A DNA stretch of 64,000 nucleotides, taken from contig CM068380.1 in the NCBI GenBank assembly GCA_034770075.1, forward strand, positions 80,175,393 to 80,239,392, given 5' to 3'. Each line of letters opens with the position of its first letter. Position 1 is the stretch's first letter. A model generated the notes under the pieces. That model had not been told where the DNA came from, ran no database searches, and was given only the letters and a program-made list of their open reading frames with translations. The DNA is from Aralia elata (taxonomy: Eukaryota > Streptophyta > Magnoliopsida > Apiales > Araliaceae). This document shows positions 24,279 through 34,453 of the stretch, piece after piece. The position numbers and the translations under genes are program-made.

Positions 24279-25082
24279 TGGTATCAGAGCTTGATCCTTT
24301 ATCCGACGACTTTTTCCGGCGACTTTTCCGGCAAGTTTTTCCAGCGTGCCTTTTCTCTCCTCCTTCCATCTGCAGTGGTCGACTTTTCAGGCGACCTTTT
24401 TCCGGCGGTGATCCATTGATTTTCAGTCGCTTCTCGAGTGTCCAGTATTTCCCCATGTTGGTTTAATTTTCTTGCTGGTCCTTGGCTGTTTTTCAGCTTT
24501 CTTCTTTGATGCACTATATTTGCTATGCTTTATTCCCATATGTTACCCATTGTTGATGTCTCTTCCAAAATGAAATCCATTGTTGATGTCTCTTCCAACA
24601 TAGTCCCGGGTCTGAATTGGTTAGAATCTACAACTATGTTGTTTGCATCTTTCTGATTTTTTTTCCTTTCTTTTTTTTTTGTCCTCCTTTTTTGTCAAAT
24701 GCACTTTATTTTGTCCTTTTTATATAAAGTTGCATTTGAGGGGGAGATATGAGATATGAGGTATGAGATATGATATGGTCTAGGTTGCATGAGGGGTTAT
24801 TCATGCTACGTCATGCTCATTTGCAGCCGTATAGTTTTTCGCTTCGCTTTGGTTTGTTCTTTGTTGGCTTGTGCAACTTGGGTCTCACATGGGGGCAACA
24901 TTGGTTCTCGGCATTGGCTGCTTCTTGGTGATTCCAACTCACTTTCCATGGCGCTTTCCTCATGTTCTTCAGCTGCTTGCTAGTCATGATGACTCCTTTA
25001 TGTTGTTGCAATTTTTTCTTCATATTTTTGTCAAATGCACTTTAGTTTGTCCCTTCTATGTAAAGTTGCATTTGAGGGGGAG

Positions 25083-25303
25083 TGTTAGAATATGTTAGGT
25101 GGGAAAACATGGACATGTTTTTCTCCCCATGTTATCCTCTCCACGTTTTCCTATATTGTGTGCTATCCTATTTCCTATATAAACCAATGTAATGCTATGT
25201 AAATACAACAAGAATTAGAGTAATATTAGATAATAGAATTATTCCTATTCCTTATACTAATTTATTTTATTACATGAACATTCTTAGACTCTCACTTTCT
25301 ACA
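25083..25303 (+). repeat. TRIM 3' LTR
   Basis: Partner of 24055-24278, preceded by the polypurine tract at about 25074-25082. Twenty-one bases of (TA)n separate its end from the next LTR element. Confidence 0.9.
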
Positions 25304-25324
25304 ATATATATATATATATATATA

Positions 25325-25772
25325 TGTTAACGCTTGATTTTGTCCGCGCGTCCAATCCACTCTCCGCGCGTGTACCTGCACAAAAGTCCCAACGGCTTGG
25401 GCCGTGTGGAGACTCCTCGGGTGTAAGAGTAAGTAACAAGCTCAAGGTATGCTAACAATGGAGGTCAAATATTTAGTAGGGTAAAAGTGTTGTACCTGGC
25501 CTTCATTGTTACTTGGGTATTTATAAGGATCCACTTGGCTACTTTCTACTCCTATTAGGAGTGTTCTGCCCAGAATCCTTATTAGACCCGGATTCAACTA
25601 CCTTGATCCGATAGAAGTATTATCCAGTAAGGAACCACAAGGACCTTGGATACTGGCCCAAACCTTTGCGGACTGGAGAGTCCTCATATAATCCGCTAGG
25701 TGTGATTGGGCCTTTGGGCCGAGCCCAACAAAAGGAGCCTAATCCAGCCTGTTAGGATTTATAATCCGAACA
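25325..25772 (-). repeat. Gypsy LTR1 (3' LTR of the decayed element)
   Basis: 448 bp. Relative to LTR2-LTR5 it has three private differences that I can see: TTTGCGGACT for TTTTCGGACT, an extra G in GATTGGGCC, and TATAATCC for TATATCC. It is therefore less like its positional partner LTR2 than LTR2 is like LTR3. Confidence 0.9.
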
Positions 25773-26263
25773 TTGCCCCCTACTCCCTTAGTATATGATA
25801 TGTACTGGGGGAGTGAGTTAGAGGTTTTAAATCAGTCGGAAACTTATAATAAGAAAGGAGAATCGATGCTCTCGGGAACCCGGAGGCGTCAGACCGAGGA
25901 TATCTCCTCTTCATGTGTCTTCAAGTGTTAGCCCGAAGATATATACTCATAGGGACTCTCGAGGGCGTCAGACCAAGGGTAAAGCTCCTCGGGTGCTCGA
26001 AAGCATAAGAACCGAAGGAGGAGGCTCCTTGGGATCCCTAGAGGTATCGTCCCGAGGTCCATAAACCTCTCTCAACCTTAGGCCTCTTGAAGGCGTCAGA
26101 CCAAGGGTATTCCCTCTTCAAGTGCTATTTTGTATTTGAGCCGAAGAGGGATGTTCCTTAGGATCCTTGAGGGTATCTTCGTTGTGATCGTGAAGTCACC
26201 ATGTGAATTGTTTTGATTAAAAACAGAGATTACTACTAAAAGTGCCCTCCTTCTAGCGCCAAT
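25773..26263 (-). repeat. S segment, copy S1 (deleted gypsy interior)
   Basis: It runs from the PPT side (TTGCCCCCTACTCCC) to a PBS-like end (CTTCTAGCGCCAA) and contains several GGCGTCAGACC(G/A)A units. It matches S2 (31341-31829) and S3 (32279-32769) apart from small indels. On the minus strand it begins like a gypsy leader, retains an ATG context resembling a gag start (CACATGGTGACTTC), and then passes directly into 3' untranslated sequence. Confidence 0.85.
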
Positions 26264-27890
26264 AATGTCCATGCCGAGTTGTTGGCGGGCAATGTTGTTG
26301 GTAGCTGTGAACCCGAAGCGAATAGATTGTTGGATCCTGAATCCTTCGGGGGATGTAAGAATCACCCCAGCCCCGCTGCGAGGTCCGACGCTAGATCCGT
26401 CTACAAATAATGTCCATGCCGAGTCTGTAGTCGGATTTGATAATTCAACTGTCTCTTCTTCCTTCTCCTCAGGGAAAGAACACTCAACAATGAAATCCGC
26501 CAGAGCCTGCGCCTTAATTGCTGTTCGAGGCCGAAAGTCTATATTGAACTGACTTAGCTCCACAGCCCACGCTGCTAATCTCCCCGAAGACTCGGGACGG
26601 TACAATACTTTCCGAAGGGGTTGATCTGTAAATACTGTGATGGTTCTTCCCTGAAAGTAATGCCGAAGTTTCCGACTAGAAATAACCAACGCGTAAGCCA
26701 ACTTCTCTATGTTCGGATATCGGGTCTCGGCATCTCGAAGAGCATGGCTTACGTAGTAGACTGGTTTTTGACCTTGTGTGTCCTCCCTTATCAAAGCTGA
26801 CCCGACCGCAAACTGTGTTGCCGATAGATACAACTGTAGGTTCTCCTCGGGAAGAGCTTTACTGAGGATAGGAGGAGAAGAGATATAATGCTTGATCTGT
26901 TCAAAGGCAAGCTGACACTCTTCCGTCCAAACGAACGTCTTCTGGTTCTGAGCCCCTTTTAGAGTATTGAAGAACGGCAGACATTTCTCTGCTGATCGGG
27001 CCACGAACCTTTGAAGGGCAGCGAGTCTCCCTGTTAATCTTTGAACATCTTTGAAACTCCTTGGGGATTGCATCTCGAGGATGGCCGATATTTTTTCGGG
27101 ATTAGCTTCTATCCCTCGTCGGCTAACCATGTATCCCAGGAATTTACCGGACCCGAGTCCAAAAGTGCACTTGGCGGGATTAAGTCTCATATTATGGATT
27201 CTGACGTTCCGAAAGCACTCTTCTAGATCTGACAAGTGGTCTTCGTCTCCCATGCTTCGGACAATCATATCATCCACATAAACTTCCATATTTCTGCCGA
27301 TCTGATCTCTGAACACTTTATTCATCATTCTTTGATAAGTTGCCCCAGCATTGATCAGACCGAACGACATAACCTTGTAGGCGTAGATTGCTCGGTGAGT
27401 GATGAAGGATGTCTTCGGGATGTCTGGTTTGTACATGGCAATCTGATTATACCCGGAAAAAGCATCCAAGAAGCTCATTAAAGTGTGTCCCGCAGTGGAA
27501 TCGATTAGTTGATCGATGTTTGGGAGAGGATAATAATCTTTCGGGCATGCTTTATTAAGATCCGTGTAGTCTACACACATCCTCCACTTCCCGTTATGCT
27601 TCTTCACCAGCACCACGTTGGCAAGCCATTCCGGATAAGTTATTTCATAAATGAAGTTGGCAGCCAATAACTTTTCGATCTCTTCATCTATCACCTTTTG
27701 TCTCTCGGGAGCAATATTACGCCTCTTCTGTTTGACGGGCTTGTGGCTGGGGTTGACACTTAATTTTATGTTCGGCCACATCCCTATTTATTCCCGGCAT
27801 GTCAGCTGGCGTCCACGCAAATATGTCTGAGTACTCTTTCACCAGCTCGATGAGTCTGGTTCTGACGCCCGTTTCCAAACCCGGTACCGA
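26264..27890 (-). pseudogene. Gypsy pol remnant: RT, RNase H, truncated second RNase H
   Basis: Open from 27781 down. The RT domain includes WRMCVDYTDLNKACPKDYYP, the FGLINAGATYQRMMN region and the catalytic YVDD at about residues 165-170. The Ty3-type RNase H follows (YVSHALRDAETRYPNIEK, FTDQPLRKVL), then an archaeal-type RNase H start (WTLFVDGSSVGPRSGAGVIL) that stops at FTATNNIA. The next residues come from non-homologous sequence, and the frame runs on into S1 by chance to 26096. Upstream, the fragment containing EYSDIFAW (about 27830-27890) is in a different frame from both gag-protease and RT, so at least two frameshifts separate them, one within AAAA near 27768. Integrase is lacking. 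Confidence 0.88.
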
Positions 27891-30096
27891 TCTGTATTGT
27901 CTTGGTGCTGTCCTCCCGAAGCAATGGAATCTCTTCGGTTTCTTCAGCAGGCGTAGCTATCGGCTCAGAGCCTCCTTCTGTAAAAGGTTCTAGCTCAATT
28001 TTCATCGTAGTTTTTTGCTTACTCACCCCCACAGAAGTCGCCTGGATAGTCTGGAGATAGCACCTTCTAGACAAATCCTGATCACCAGTCACTTCACCAA
28101 TCCCATTCTCGGTCGGAAACTTCATCTTCAGATGCGGAATTGAGGTAACTGCCTTTAAAGCCGCCAAAGTTGTTCTCCCGAGAATAGCATTGTAGTTGCT
28201 TTCCACCTGGACCACATAAAACCTTATCATGATGGAAGCCTGTTTGGGAGCCGTGCCGAAGATCGCTGGTAATTCTATCGTCCCTGCTATTCGGACTGGG
28301 TTGTTCCCGAAGCCATACAGCGGGGACTCATTGCAGATCTCCAACTTCCTTCCCCCCAGATCCAGCCGATTGTAGGCGTGGCTGTAGAGCACGTCCACTG
28401 AACTTCCGTTATCCACCAGCATGCGTTTCAGATCCATAGTTCCAACCTGGGCCGTGATGACCAATGCATCTTGGTGTGGCATGACTATTCCCGGGGGGTA
28501 ATCATCATCGGAGAAGGTAATGGGCTCGGTCGGAGAAGTTTTGGGCTGCCCAGACAATTGATGGACCTCTCTAGCGAAGGCCTTCCTCTTCCGGTTAGAC
28601 AGAGCTGATATTGGGCCTCCTGAGATAACGTCGACAACTCCTCGGGCTGTTCCCGATGATGGAGGTGGTGGTGCTATCCGATCGAAAGCACTTGGTTTGT
28701 ATCGATCTGCCACATAGCAATCCAGGTTACCCCTCCGGACTTGCCTTTCTAGGAAATCCTTCAACTGGTAGCAATCTTCAGTGTCATGCCCCTTGGCTTC
28801 ATGGTAGTCGCAATATTTGTCCCCTTCCTTTTGTCTGGCAAAAACTCTGATCCTCGGGGGCTTTTCATAGAAAGGCTGGTCCTTAATTTCCTTAATGATA
28901 ACGGCTCTACTCAAGGTTAAGGGAGTGTAGTCCTTATCATTATCCCTGTTACCTCGGTCTCTCGAACCATTATTCTTCTTTTGCCGATTATCTTGGGAAT
29001 CTTTCTTGTTGTTCCCCTTGTCGTTATCGTTGCACTTCTTATCGGCGTCGTTTCCTCGGGGGTCTCTCTGGTGAAAATCACCTGTATTTTTCGAGGTGCC
29101 CCGAAGGTTAGCGAGCGCCTCTTCCAACTCAACGAACTTATCGACTTTGTCATATGCCTCTGGTAGGGATTCGGGTGCCTTCGAGATGATTTCCTCGATC
29201 AACCTGCTAGACTTATCCACGTTCAATCCCATGGTCAAAAAGTGGATCACCTGCTTCGGATCTATATCGTTGATCTCAGATACAGCCTCCCGGAATCTCT
29301 TTATATACTGCCGAAGCGTCTCATTCGGTCTCTGTTTAACCTGCATCAGGGATGTGATCATCTTAGCCCGCCTCTTGTTGCTGCTGAAGCGGGTGTGGAA
29401 CTGTTGTTGCAGATCATCCCACGAGCGCACAGATGCTGATGGTAGGGAGACAATCCACTCTCGAGCAGTCTTCTTCAGGGTAGATAAGAATAAATGGCAC
29501 ATGGCCGCTTCATCATGACCATGAAAGAGCATAGCCTGTTCGAAAGTGAATGTATGATCATGGGGATCTCCGGTTCCATCGTACATCTCCAGATTTGAGG
29601 GGACCTTATTCTTTCTATCGATCTTCGCGTTGGCTAAGTCTCGGGTGAAAGGGGTGGCCCGAGGCTTCTTGGTCCCTGACGGTTGTTCCACAGCCCTTCG
29701 GGGGAACGACTCCCCAGTATGACTTTTTTCAGGGCTTCGCCGAGGACCCTCACGACGATCTCGCCTGGATGGTGACCGGGCTCTCTTTCTCAAGTCCCTC
29801 GTAAAGATGGATTCAGACTGGGCCTGGTTGTCATCTCGATGTCGCCTTTAGGGTCGATCATCTCTTCGTCGGCGGGGAGCGGAGCGAGAGGCCGAACCAT
29901 TCTCGCTCAACAACTGTTGCCCAGCTTCGTTCAATTCCATGTACTGCCTGTCAAGCTCTTCTTGCTGGACGTCCAGAGCTTTCTTTCGATCAAGGATCTG
30001 CTGAAGGCGTTGTCCCCGTTCGACTGACGTCTCCCGATGTGGCCGAGATTGCACTGGTCCGTGTGAACCATGATTGCTTCGCTGTGAATTTTCCAT
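27802..30096 (-). pseudogene. Gypsy gag-protease remnant with an in-frame stop
   Basis: Two open stretches in one frame (29848-30096 and 27802-29793) are separated by a TAA at 29848-29850, so gag is interrupted near its N-terminus. The first 82 residues are coiled-coil-like and charged. The larger part has a retrotransposon gag domain (TFEQAMLFHGHDEAAMCHLF, TAREWIVSLPSASVRSWDDL), a zinc-knuckle-like CDYHEAKGHDTEDC (about residues 326-340 of the second stretch) and an aspartic protease with LVDNGSSVDVLY (about 457-468). The frame is lost near 27890, before RT. Gag would form the particle and the protease would mature it; neither is likely to be made intact. Confidence 0.88.
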
Positions 30097-30156
30097 GTGG
30101 ATTTGTTTTGATCACCAAAGCAATTTTCTACTAAAAGGCCCTCCTTCTAGCGCCAA

Positions 30157-30598
30157 TGTTAACGCTTGATTTTGTCCGCGCGTCCAATCCACTCTCCGCG
30201 CGTGTACCTGCACAAAAGTCCCAACGGCTTGGGCCGTGTGGAGACTCCTCGGGTGTAAGAGTAAGTAACAAGCTCAAGGTATGCTAACAATGGAGGTCAA
30301 ATATTTAGTAGGGTAAAAGTGTTGTACCTGGCCTTCATTGTTACTTGGGTATTTATAAGGATCCACTTGGCTACTTTCTACTCCTATTAGGAGTGTTCTG
30401 CCCAGAATCCTTATTAGACCCGGATTCAACTACCTTGATCCGATAGAAGTATTATCCAGTAAGGAACCACAAGGACCTTGGATACTGGCCCAAACCTTTT
30501 CGGACTGGAGAGTCCTCATATAATCCGCTAGGTGTGATTGGCCTTTGGGCCGAGCCCAACAAAAGGAGCCTAATCCAGCCTGTTAGGATTTATATCCG

Positions 30599-30602
<4 letters not shown>
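30157..30602 (-). repeat. Gypsy LTR2 (5' LTR of the decayed element)
   Basis: 446 bp. A TATAAAT box on the minus strand lies at about 30351-30358. The PBS region adjoins at 30156 downward. In the positions I compared by eye it looks the same as LTR3. Confidence 0.9.
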
Positions 30603-30656
<54 letters not shown>

Positions 30657-30851
30657 CATGTACAAATTACAACGAGTGTATCGAATAGTTTAATCAAATG
30701 ATGATTGCCACCAGCATTCCAAACTACATGTTTGTGTACTGATATATATCATCATAGTATAAATGTATGTGTACTCCGTTCTTCATGTTCAAACTAACAG
30801 ACGACATCAATCACCACTTCAGTGACACACACACAAATACATACATTTATA

Positions 30852-30894
<43 letters not shown>
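30603..30894. other. (TA)n tracts and about 200 bp of unique spacer between gypsy elements
   Basis: (TA)n fills 30603-30652 and about 30854-30894. Between them is AT-rich single-copy DNA. The second TA tract is the landing site of the tandem array. Confidence 0.75.
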
Positions 30895-30898
<4 letters not shown>

Positions 30899-31340
30899 AA
30901 CGCTTGATTTTGTCCGCGCGTCCAATCCACTCTCCGCGCGTGTACCTGCACAAAAGTCCCAACGGCTTGGGCCGTGTGGAGACTCCTCGGGTGTAAGAGT
31001 AAGTAACAAGCTCAAGGTATGCTAACAATGGAGGTCAAATATTTAGTAGGGTAAAAGTGTTGTACCTGGCCTTCATTGTTACTTGGGTATTTATAAGGAT
31101 CCACTTGGCTACTTTCTACTCCTATTAGGAGTGTTCTGCCCAGAATCCTTATTAGACCCGGATTCAACTACCTTGATCCGATAGAAGTATTATCCAGTAA
31201 GGAACCACAAGGACCTTGGATACTGGCCCAAACCTTTTCGGACTGGAGAGTCCTCATATAATCCGCTAGGTGTGATTGGCCTTTGGGCCGAGCCCAACAA
31301 AAGGAGCCTAATCCAGCCTGTTAGGATTTATATCCGAACA
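30895..31340 (-). repeat. Gypsy LTR3
   Basis: 446 bp, left end of the array, preceded by (TA)n. The variant ACGGCTTGG links it to LTR2 rather than to LTR4 and LTR5. Confidence 0.9.
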
Positions 31341-31829
31341 TTGCCCCCTACTCCCTTAGTATATGATATGTACTGGGGGAGTGAGTTAGAGGTTTTAATC
31401 AGTCGGAAACTTATAATAAGAAAGGAGAATCGATGCTCTCGGGAACCCGGAGGCGTCAGACCGAGGATATCTCCTCTTCATGTGTCTTCAAGTGTTAGCC
31501 CGAAGATATATACTCATAGGGACTCTCGAGGGCGTCAGACCAAGGGTAAAGCTCCTCGGGTGCTCGAAAGCATAAGAACCGAAGGAGGAGGCTCCTTGGG
31601 ATCCCTAGAGGTATCGTCCCGAGGTCCATAAACCTCTCTCAACCTTAGGCCTCTTGAAGGCGTCAGACCAAGGGTATTCCCTCTTCAAGTGCTATTTTGT
31701 ATTTGAGCCGAAGAGGGATGTTCCTTAGGATCCTTGAGGGTATCTTCGTTGTGATCGTGAAGTCACCATGTGAATTGTTTTGATTAAAAACAGAGATTAC
31801 TACTAAAAGTGCCCTCCTTCTAGCGCCAA
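31341..31829 (-). repeat. S segment, copy S2
   Basis: 489 bp with both retrotransposition signals (PPT at the left edge, PBS at the right edge) but no protein domain. Open frames across it in either direction (such as the 119-codon plus-strand frame at 31272-31631) are by-products of the repeat. Confidence 0.85.
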
Positions 31830-32278
31830 TGTTAACGCTTGATTTTGTCCGCCGCGCGTCCAATCCACTCTCCGCGCGTGTACCTGCACAAAAGTCCCAA
31901 CGACTTGGGCCGTGTGGAGACTCCTCGGGTGTAAGAGTAAGTAACAAGCTCAAGGTATGCTAACAATGGAGGTCAAATATTTAGTAGGGTAAAAGTGTTG
32001 TACCTGGCCTTCATTGTTACTTGGGTATTTATAAGGATCCACTTGGCTACTTTCTACTCCTATTAGGAGTGTTCTGCCCAGAATCCTTATTAGACCCGGA
32101 TTCAACTACCTTGATCCGATAGAAGTATTATCCAGTAAGGAACCACAAGGACCTTGGATACTGGCCCAAACCTTTTCGGACTGGAGAGTCCTCATATAAT
32201 CCGCTAGGTGTGATTGGCCTTTGGGCCGAGCCCAACAAAAGGAGCCTAATCCAGCCTGTTAGGATTTATATCCGAACA
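31830..32278 (-). repeat. Gypsy LTR4 (shared middle LTR)
   Basis: 449 bp. It lies between S2 and S3 without any target duplication, as expected of an LTR shared by two units. It carries the private GTCCGCCGCGCG insertion. Confidence 0.9.
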
Positions 32279-32769
32279 TTGCCCACCCTACTCCCTTAGT
32301 ATATGATATGTACTGGGGGAGTGAGTTAGAGGTTTTAATCAGTCGGAAACTTATAATAAGAAAGGAGAATCGATGCTCTCGGGAACCCGGAGGCGTCAGA
32401 CCGAGGATATCTCCTCTTCATGTGTCTTCAAGTGTTAGCCCGAAGATATATACTCATAGGGACTCTCGAGGGCGTCAGACCAAGGGTAAAGCTCCTCGGG
32501 TGCTCGAAAGCATAAGAACCGAAGGAGGAGGCTCCTTGGGATCCCTAGAGGTATCGTCCCGAGGTCCATAAACCTCTCTCAACCTTAGGCCTCTTGAAGG
32601 CGTCAGACCAAGGGTATTCCCTCTTCAAGTGCTATTTTGTATTTGAGCCGAAGAGGGATGTTCCTTAGGATCCTTGAGGGTATCTTCGTTGTGATCGTGA
32701 AGTCACCATGTGAATTGTTTTGATTAAAAACAGAGATTACTACTAAAAGTGCCCTCCTTCTAGCGCCAA
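32279..32769 (-). repeat. S segment, copy S3
   Basis: 491 bp, same structure as S2. It differs at the PPT edge (TTGCCCACCCTACT). Confidence 0.85.
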
Positions 32770-33215
32770 TGTTAACGCTTGATTTTGTCCGCGCGTCCAA
32801 TCCACTCTCCGCGCGTGTACCTGCACAAAAGTCCCAACGACTTGGGCCGTGTGGAGACTCCTCGGGTGTAAGAGTAAGTAACAAGCTCAAGGTATGCTAA
32901 CAATGGAGGTCAAATATTTAGTAGGGTAAAAGTGTTGTACCTGGCCTTCATTGTTACTTGGGTATTTATAAGGATCCACTTGGCTACTTTCTACTCCTAT
33001 TAGGAGTGTTCTGCCCAGAATCCTTATTAGACCCGGATTCAACTACCTTGATCCGATAGAAGTATTATCCAGTAAGGAACCACAAGGACCTTGGATACTG
33101 GCCCAAACCTTTTCGGACTGGAGAGTCCTCATATAATCCGCTAGGTGTGATTGGCCTTTGGGCCGAGCCCAACAAAAGGAGCCTAATCCAGCCTGTTAGG
33201 ATTTATATCCGAACA
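32770..33215 (-). repeat. Gypsy LTR5
   Basis: 446 bp, right end of the array. In element orientation it is the 5' LTR, followed by (TA)n at 33216-33236. It shares ACGACTTGG with LTR4. Confidence 0.9.
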
Positions 33216-33425
33216 TATATATATATATATATATATGGAGTACGTGTCCTAGCAAACACAAATTTTTGTGTGTTCAGTAATTTTAAGAAATTTTACTAAG
33301 AATAATTTTGGTGATTTCATTAATGATAGTTTTAACATCTCATCATAGACGCTAACTGTTTTGACATAAATCAATTCACCTATCAAAACTATGTTGTATT
33401 TATTAATGATAATTTTAATATTTTA

Positions 33426-33687
33426 CTCCCTTCGTTCCATATTATAAGATCATTATTGACTTTTTGAAATCAAATTAAGATATTTTTAAACTCAAAATTA
33501 ATTAACATAGATTTCTTTAATTGTAATCAATATAGTAATTAATATTGTTAACTATTTAAAAAGTACTACTTATTGTAAACTTTATTATTTTATAATTTTT
33601 AATGAATCATCTCAATTTTGAATTTGAAGATATCTAAAATTGACTTTCAAAAGTCAATAATAGTCTTATAATTTAGAACAAAAGAAG
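33426..33687. mobile_element. Stowaway-like MITE
   Basis: Left end CTCCCTTCGTTCCATATTAT; right end ATAATTTAGAACAAAAGAAG, an imperfect inverse. TA lies on both sides. Subterminal inverted motifs TATTGACTTTTGAAA-like and TTGACTTTCAAAAGTCAATA support it. Confidence 0.65.
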
Positions 33688-33876
33688 TATTATTTTTATT
33701 GTGGTTTGTTTTGCATTTCACCATTAAAAAACTATCAAAACTATGTCTTATAAATATGAACGCATGCCATGCATGCGCCATGATATTTGGTTTTTACAGC
33801 ATAATGGGCCAGCAGTTTCCTTCCGTAATTCAGTGTTTTCTTTCCCCGACAGAGGCCTGAATAATCAAGCTACCAG

Positions 33877-33923
<47 letters not shown>

Positions 33924-34453
33924 TGTATATATCACATATATATAGTTTCTTTAAACATTAGCTTGAAGCAGTAACAAGTCATTTTCATAGCTTGGTCCTT
34001 CCAGTAACAACTACACCCCATTTTTTGTAAAAGAACTTATCGCTCATTTAATGTTATGCAGATAGTGTTGGCGTGCAATGAAAACATCAAATTATGATCA
34101 ATATCATCATTTTATACTTGGCTTCATTTTAATGGATAAATAGCTAGAACCATTCTATACTATATATAATTTCATCAATTTTACCATTCAATTCCCCCTT
34201 CTTCTTTTTTTAATTGCATCGTCTTCTGCTATTGGATAAGGTCTATAAGTATTCATGAGTCAGCAATCAATTGCAACCGTCCATAAGTATGTAATTAAGA
34301 TGGATACATGTTAAGTTGGTTTGGATTGAAATGGAATGCAAGTGAAGTGAGCTCCAAACCCTAAATTAGCTGCTTTAGTTTGGATTTGTAGATTTGAAAT
34401 CAATTCATTTCGAAGTTTGTGTCATGTAATATAAACTAGCTATTTATATACTA

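Larger units (their letters stand above)
24055..25303 (+). mobile_element. Copia-type TRIM (small non-autonomous LTR retrotransposon)
   Basis: LTRs at 24055-24278 (224 bp) and 25083-25303 (221 bp) start TGTTAGAATATGTTA and end CTTTCTACA. Immediately after the 5' LTR is TGGTATCAGAGC (24279-24290), the initiator-Met tRNA primer-binding site typical of plant copia elements. A polypurine tract GAGGGGGAG abuts the 3' LTR. The target duplication ATATA is compatible on both sides but lies in a (TA)n tract. The 0.8-kb interior has no protein domain. Two interior segments are duplicated: a 33-bp unit (CCATTGTTGATGTCTCTTCC) near 24550-24600, and the PPT segment at about 24691-24749 and 25025-25082. Confidence 0.92.
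25325..30602 (-). mobile_element. Decayed Tat-lineage Ty3/gypsy retrotransposon
   Basis: LTRs at 25325-25772 and 30157-30602 start TGTTAACGC and end CCGAACA on the plus strand. The target duplication ATATA is compatible on both sides and lies in (TA)n. The element reads on the minus strand: 5' LTR (30157-30602), PBS TTGGCGCTAGAAGGAGGG, gag, protease, RT, RNase H and part of a second, archaeal-type RNase H. That second RNase H marks the Tat lineage. Integrase is absent. Beyond the truncation, at 26264, the body joins a 491-bp segment (25773-26263) identical in kind to the interiors of the tandem array at 31341-31829. That segment has its own PBS-like start and the PPT (AGTAGGGGGCAA) next to the 3' LTR. 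The element cannot now move on its own. Confidence 0.92.
30895..33215 (-). mobile_element. Three-LTR gypsy array: LTR-S-LTR-S-LTR
   Basis: LTR3 (30895-31340), S2 (31341-31829), LTR4 (31830-32278), S3 (32279-32769) and LTR5 (32770-33215), all in one orientation. Only the outer edges show a possible target duplication (TATAT before 30895 and after 33215, within (TA)n), so the array behaves as one insertion or as an element enlarged by LTR-LTR recombination. The S interiors keep the PBS (TTGGCGCTAGAAGG on the minus strand) and the PPT but lack gag and pol. LTR4 has an extra 3-bp unit (GTCCGCCGCGCG) and shares ACGACTTGG with LTR5, while LTR3 and LTR2 read ACGGCTTGG. S3 has a small insertion at the PPT edge (TTGCCCACCCTACT). 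Confidence 0.92.

Noticed and set aside
24279..24290. Sequence matching the 3' end of initiator tRNA-Met
   Set aside because: Only the 12-nt complement adjacent to an LTR is present; it is a primer-binding site, not a tRNA gene.
26096..26263. C-terminal extension of the gypsy pol frame
   Set aside because: This part is untranslated leader sequence of the S segment, open by chance; the same peptide appears in the array at 31663 and 32603.
31272..31631. 119-codon plus-strand frame, repeated at 32308-32571
   Set aside because: It lies across LTR3 and S2 and is repeated in S3 because the DNA is repeated; no domain, and opposite to the element's coding strand.
30895..33215. Regularly spaced repeats resembling a CRISPR-like array
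   Set aside because: Units are 446-449 bp LTRs with TG/CA ends and PBS/PPT-bearing spacers in a plant genome; this is retrotransposon structure.
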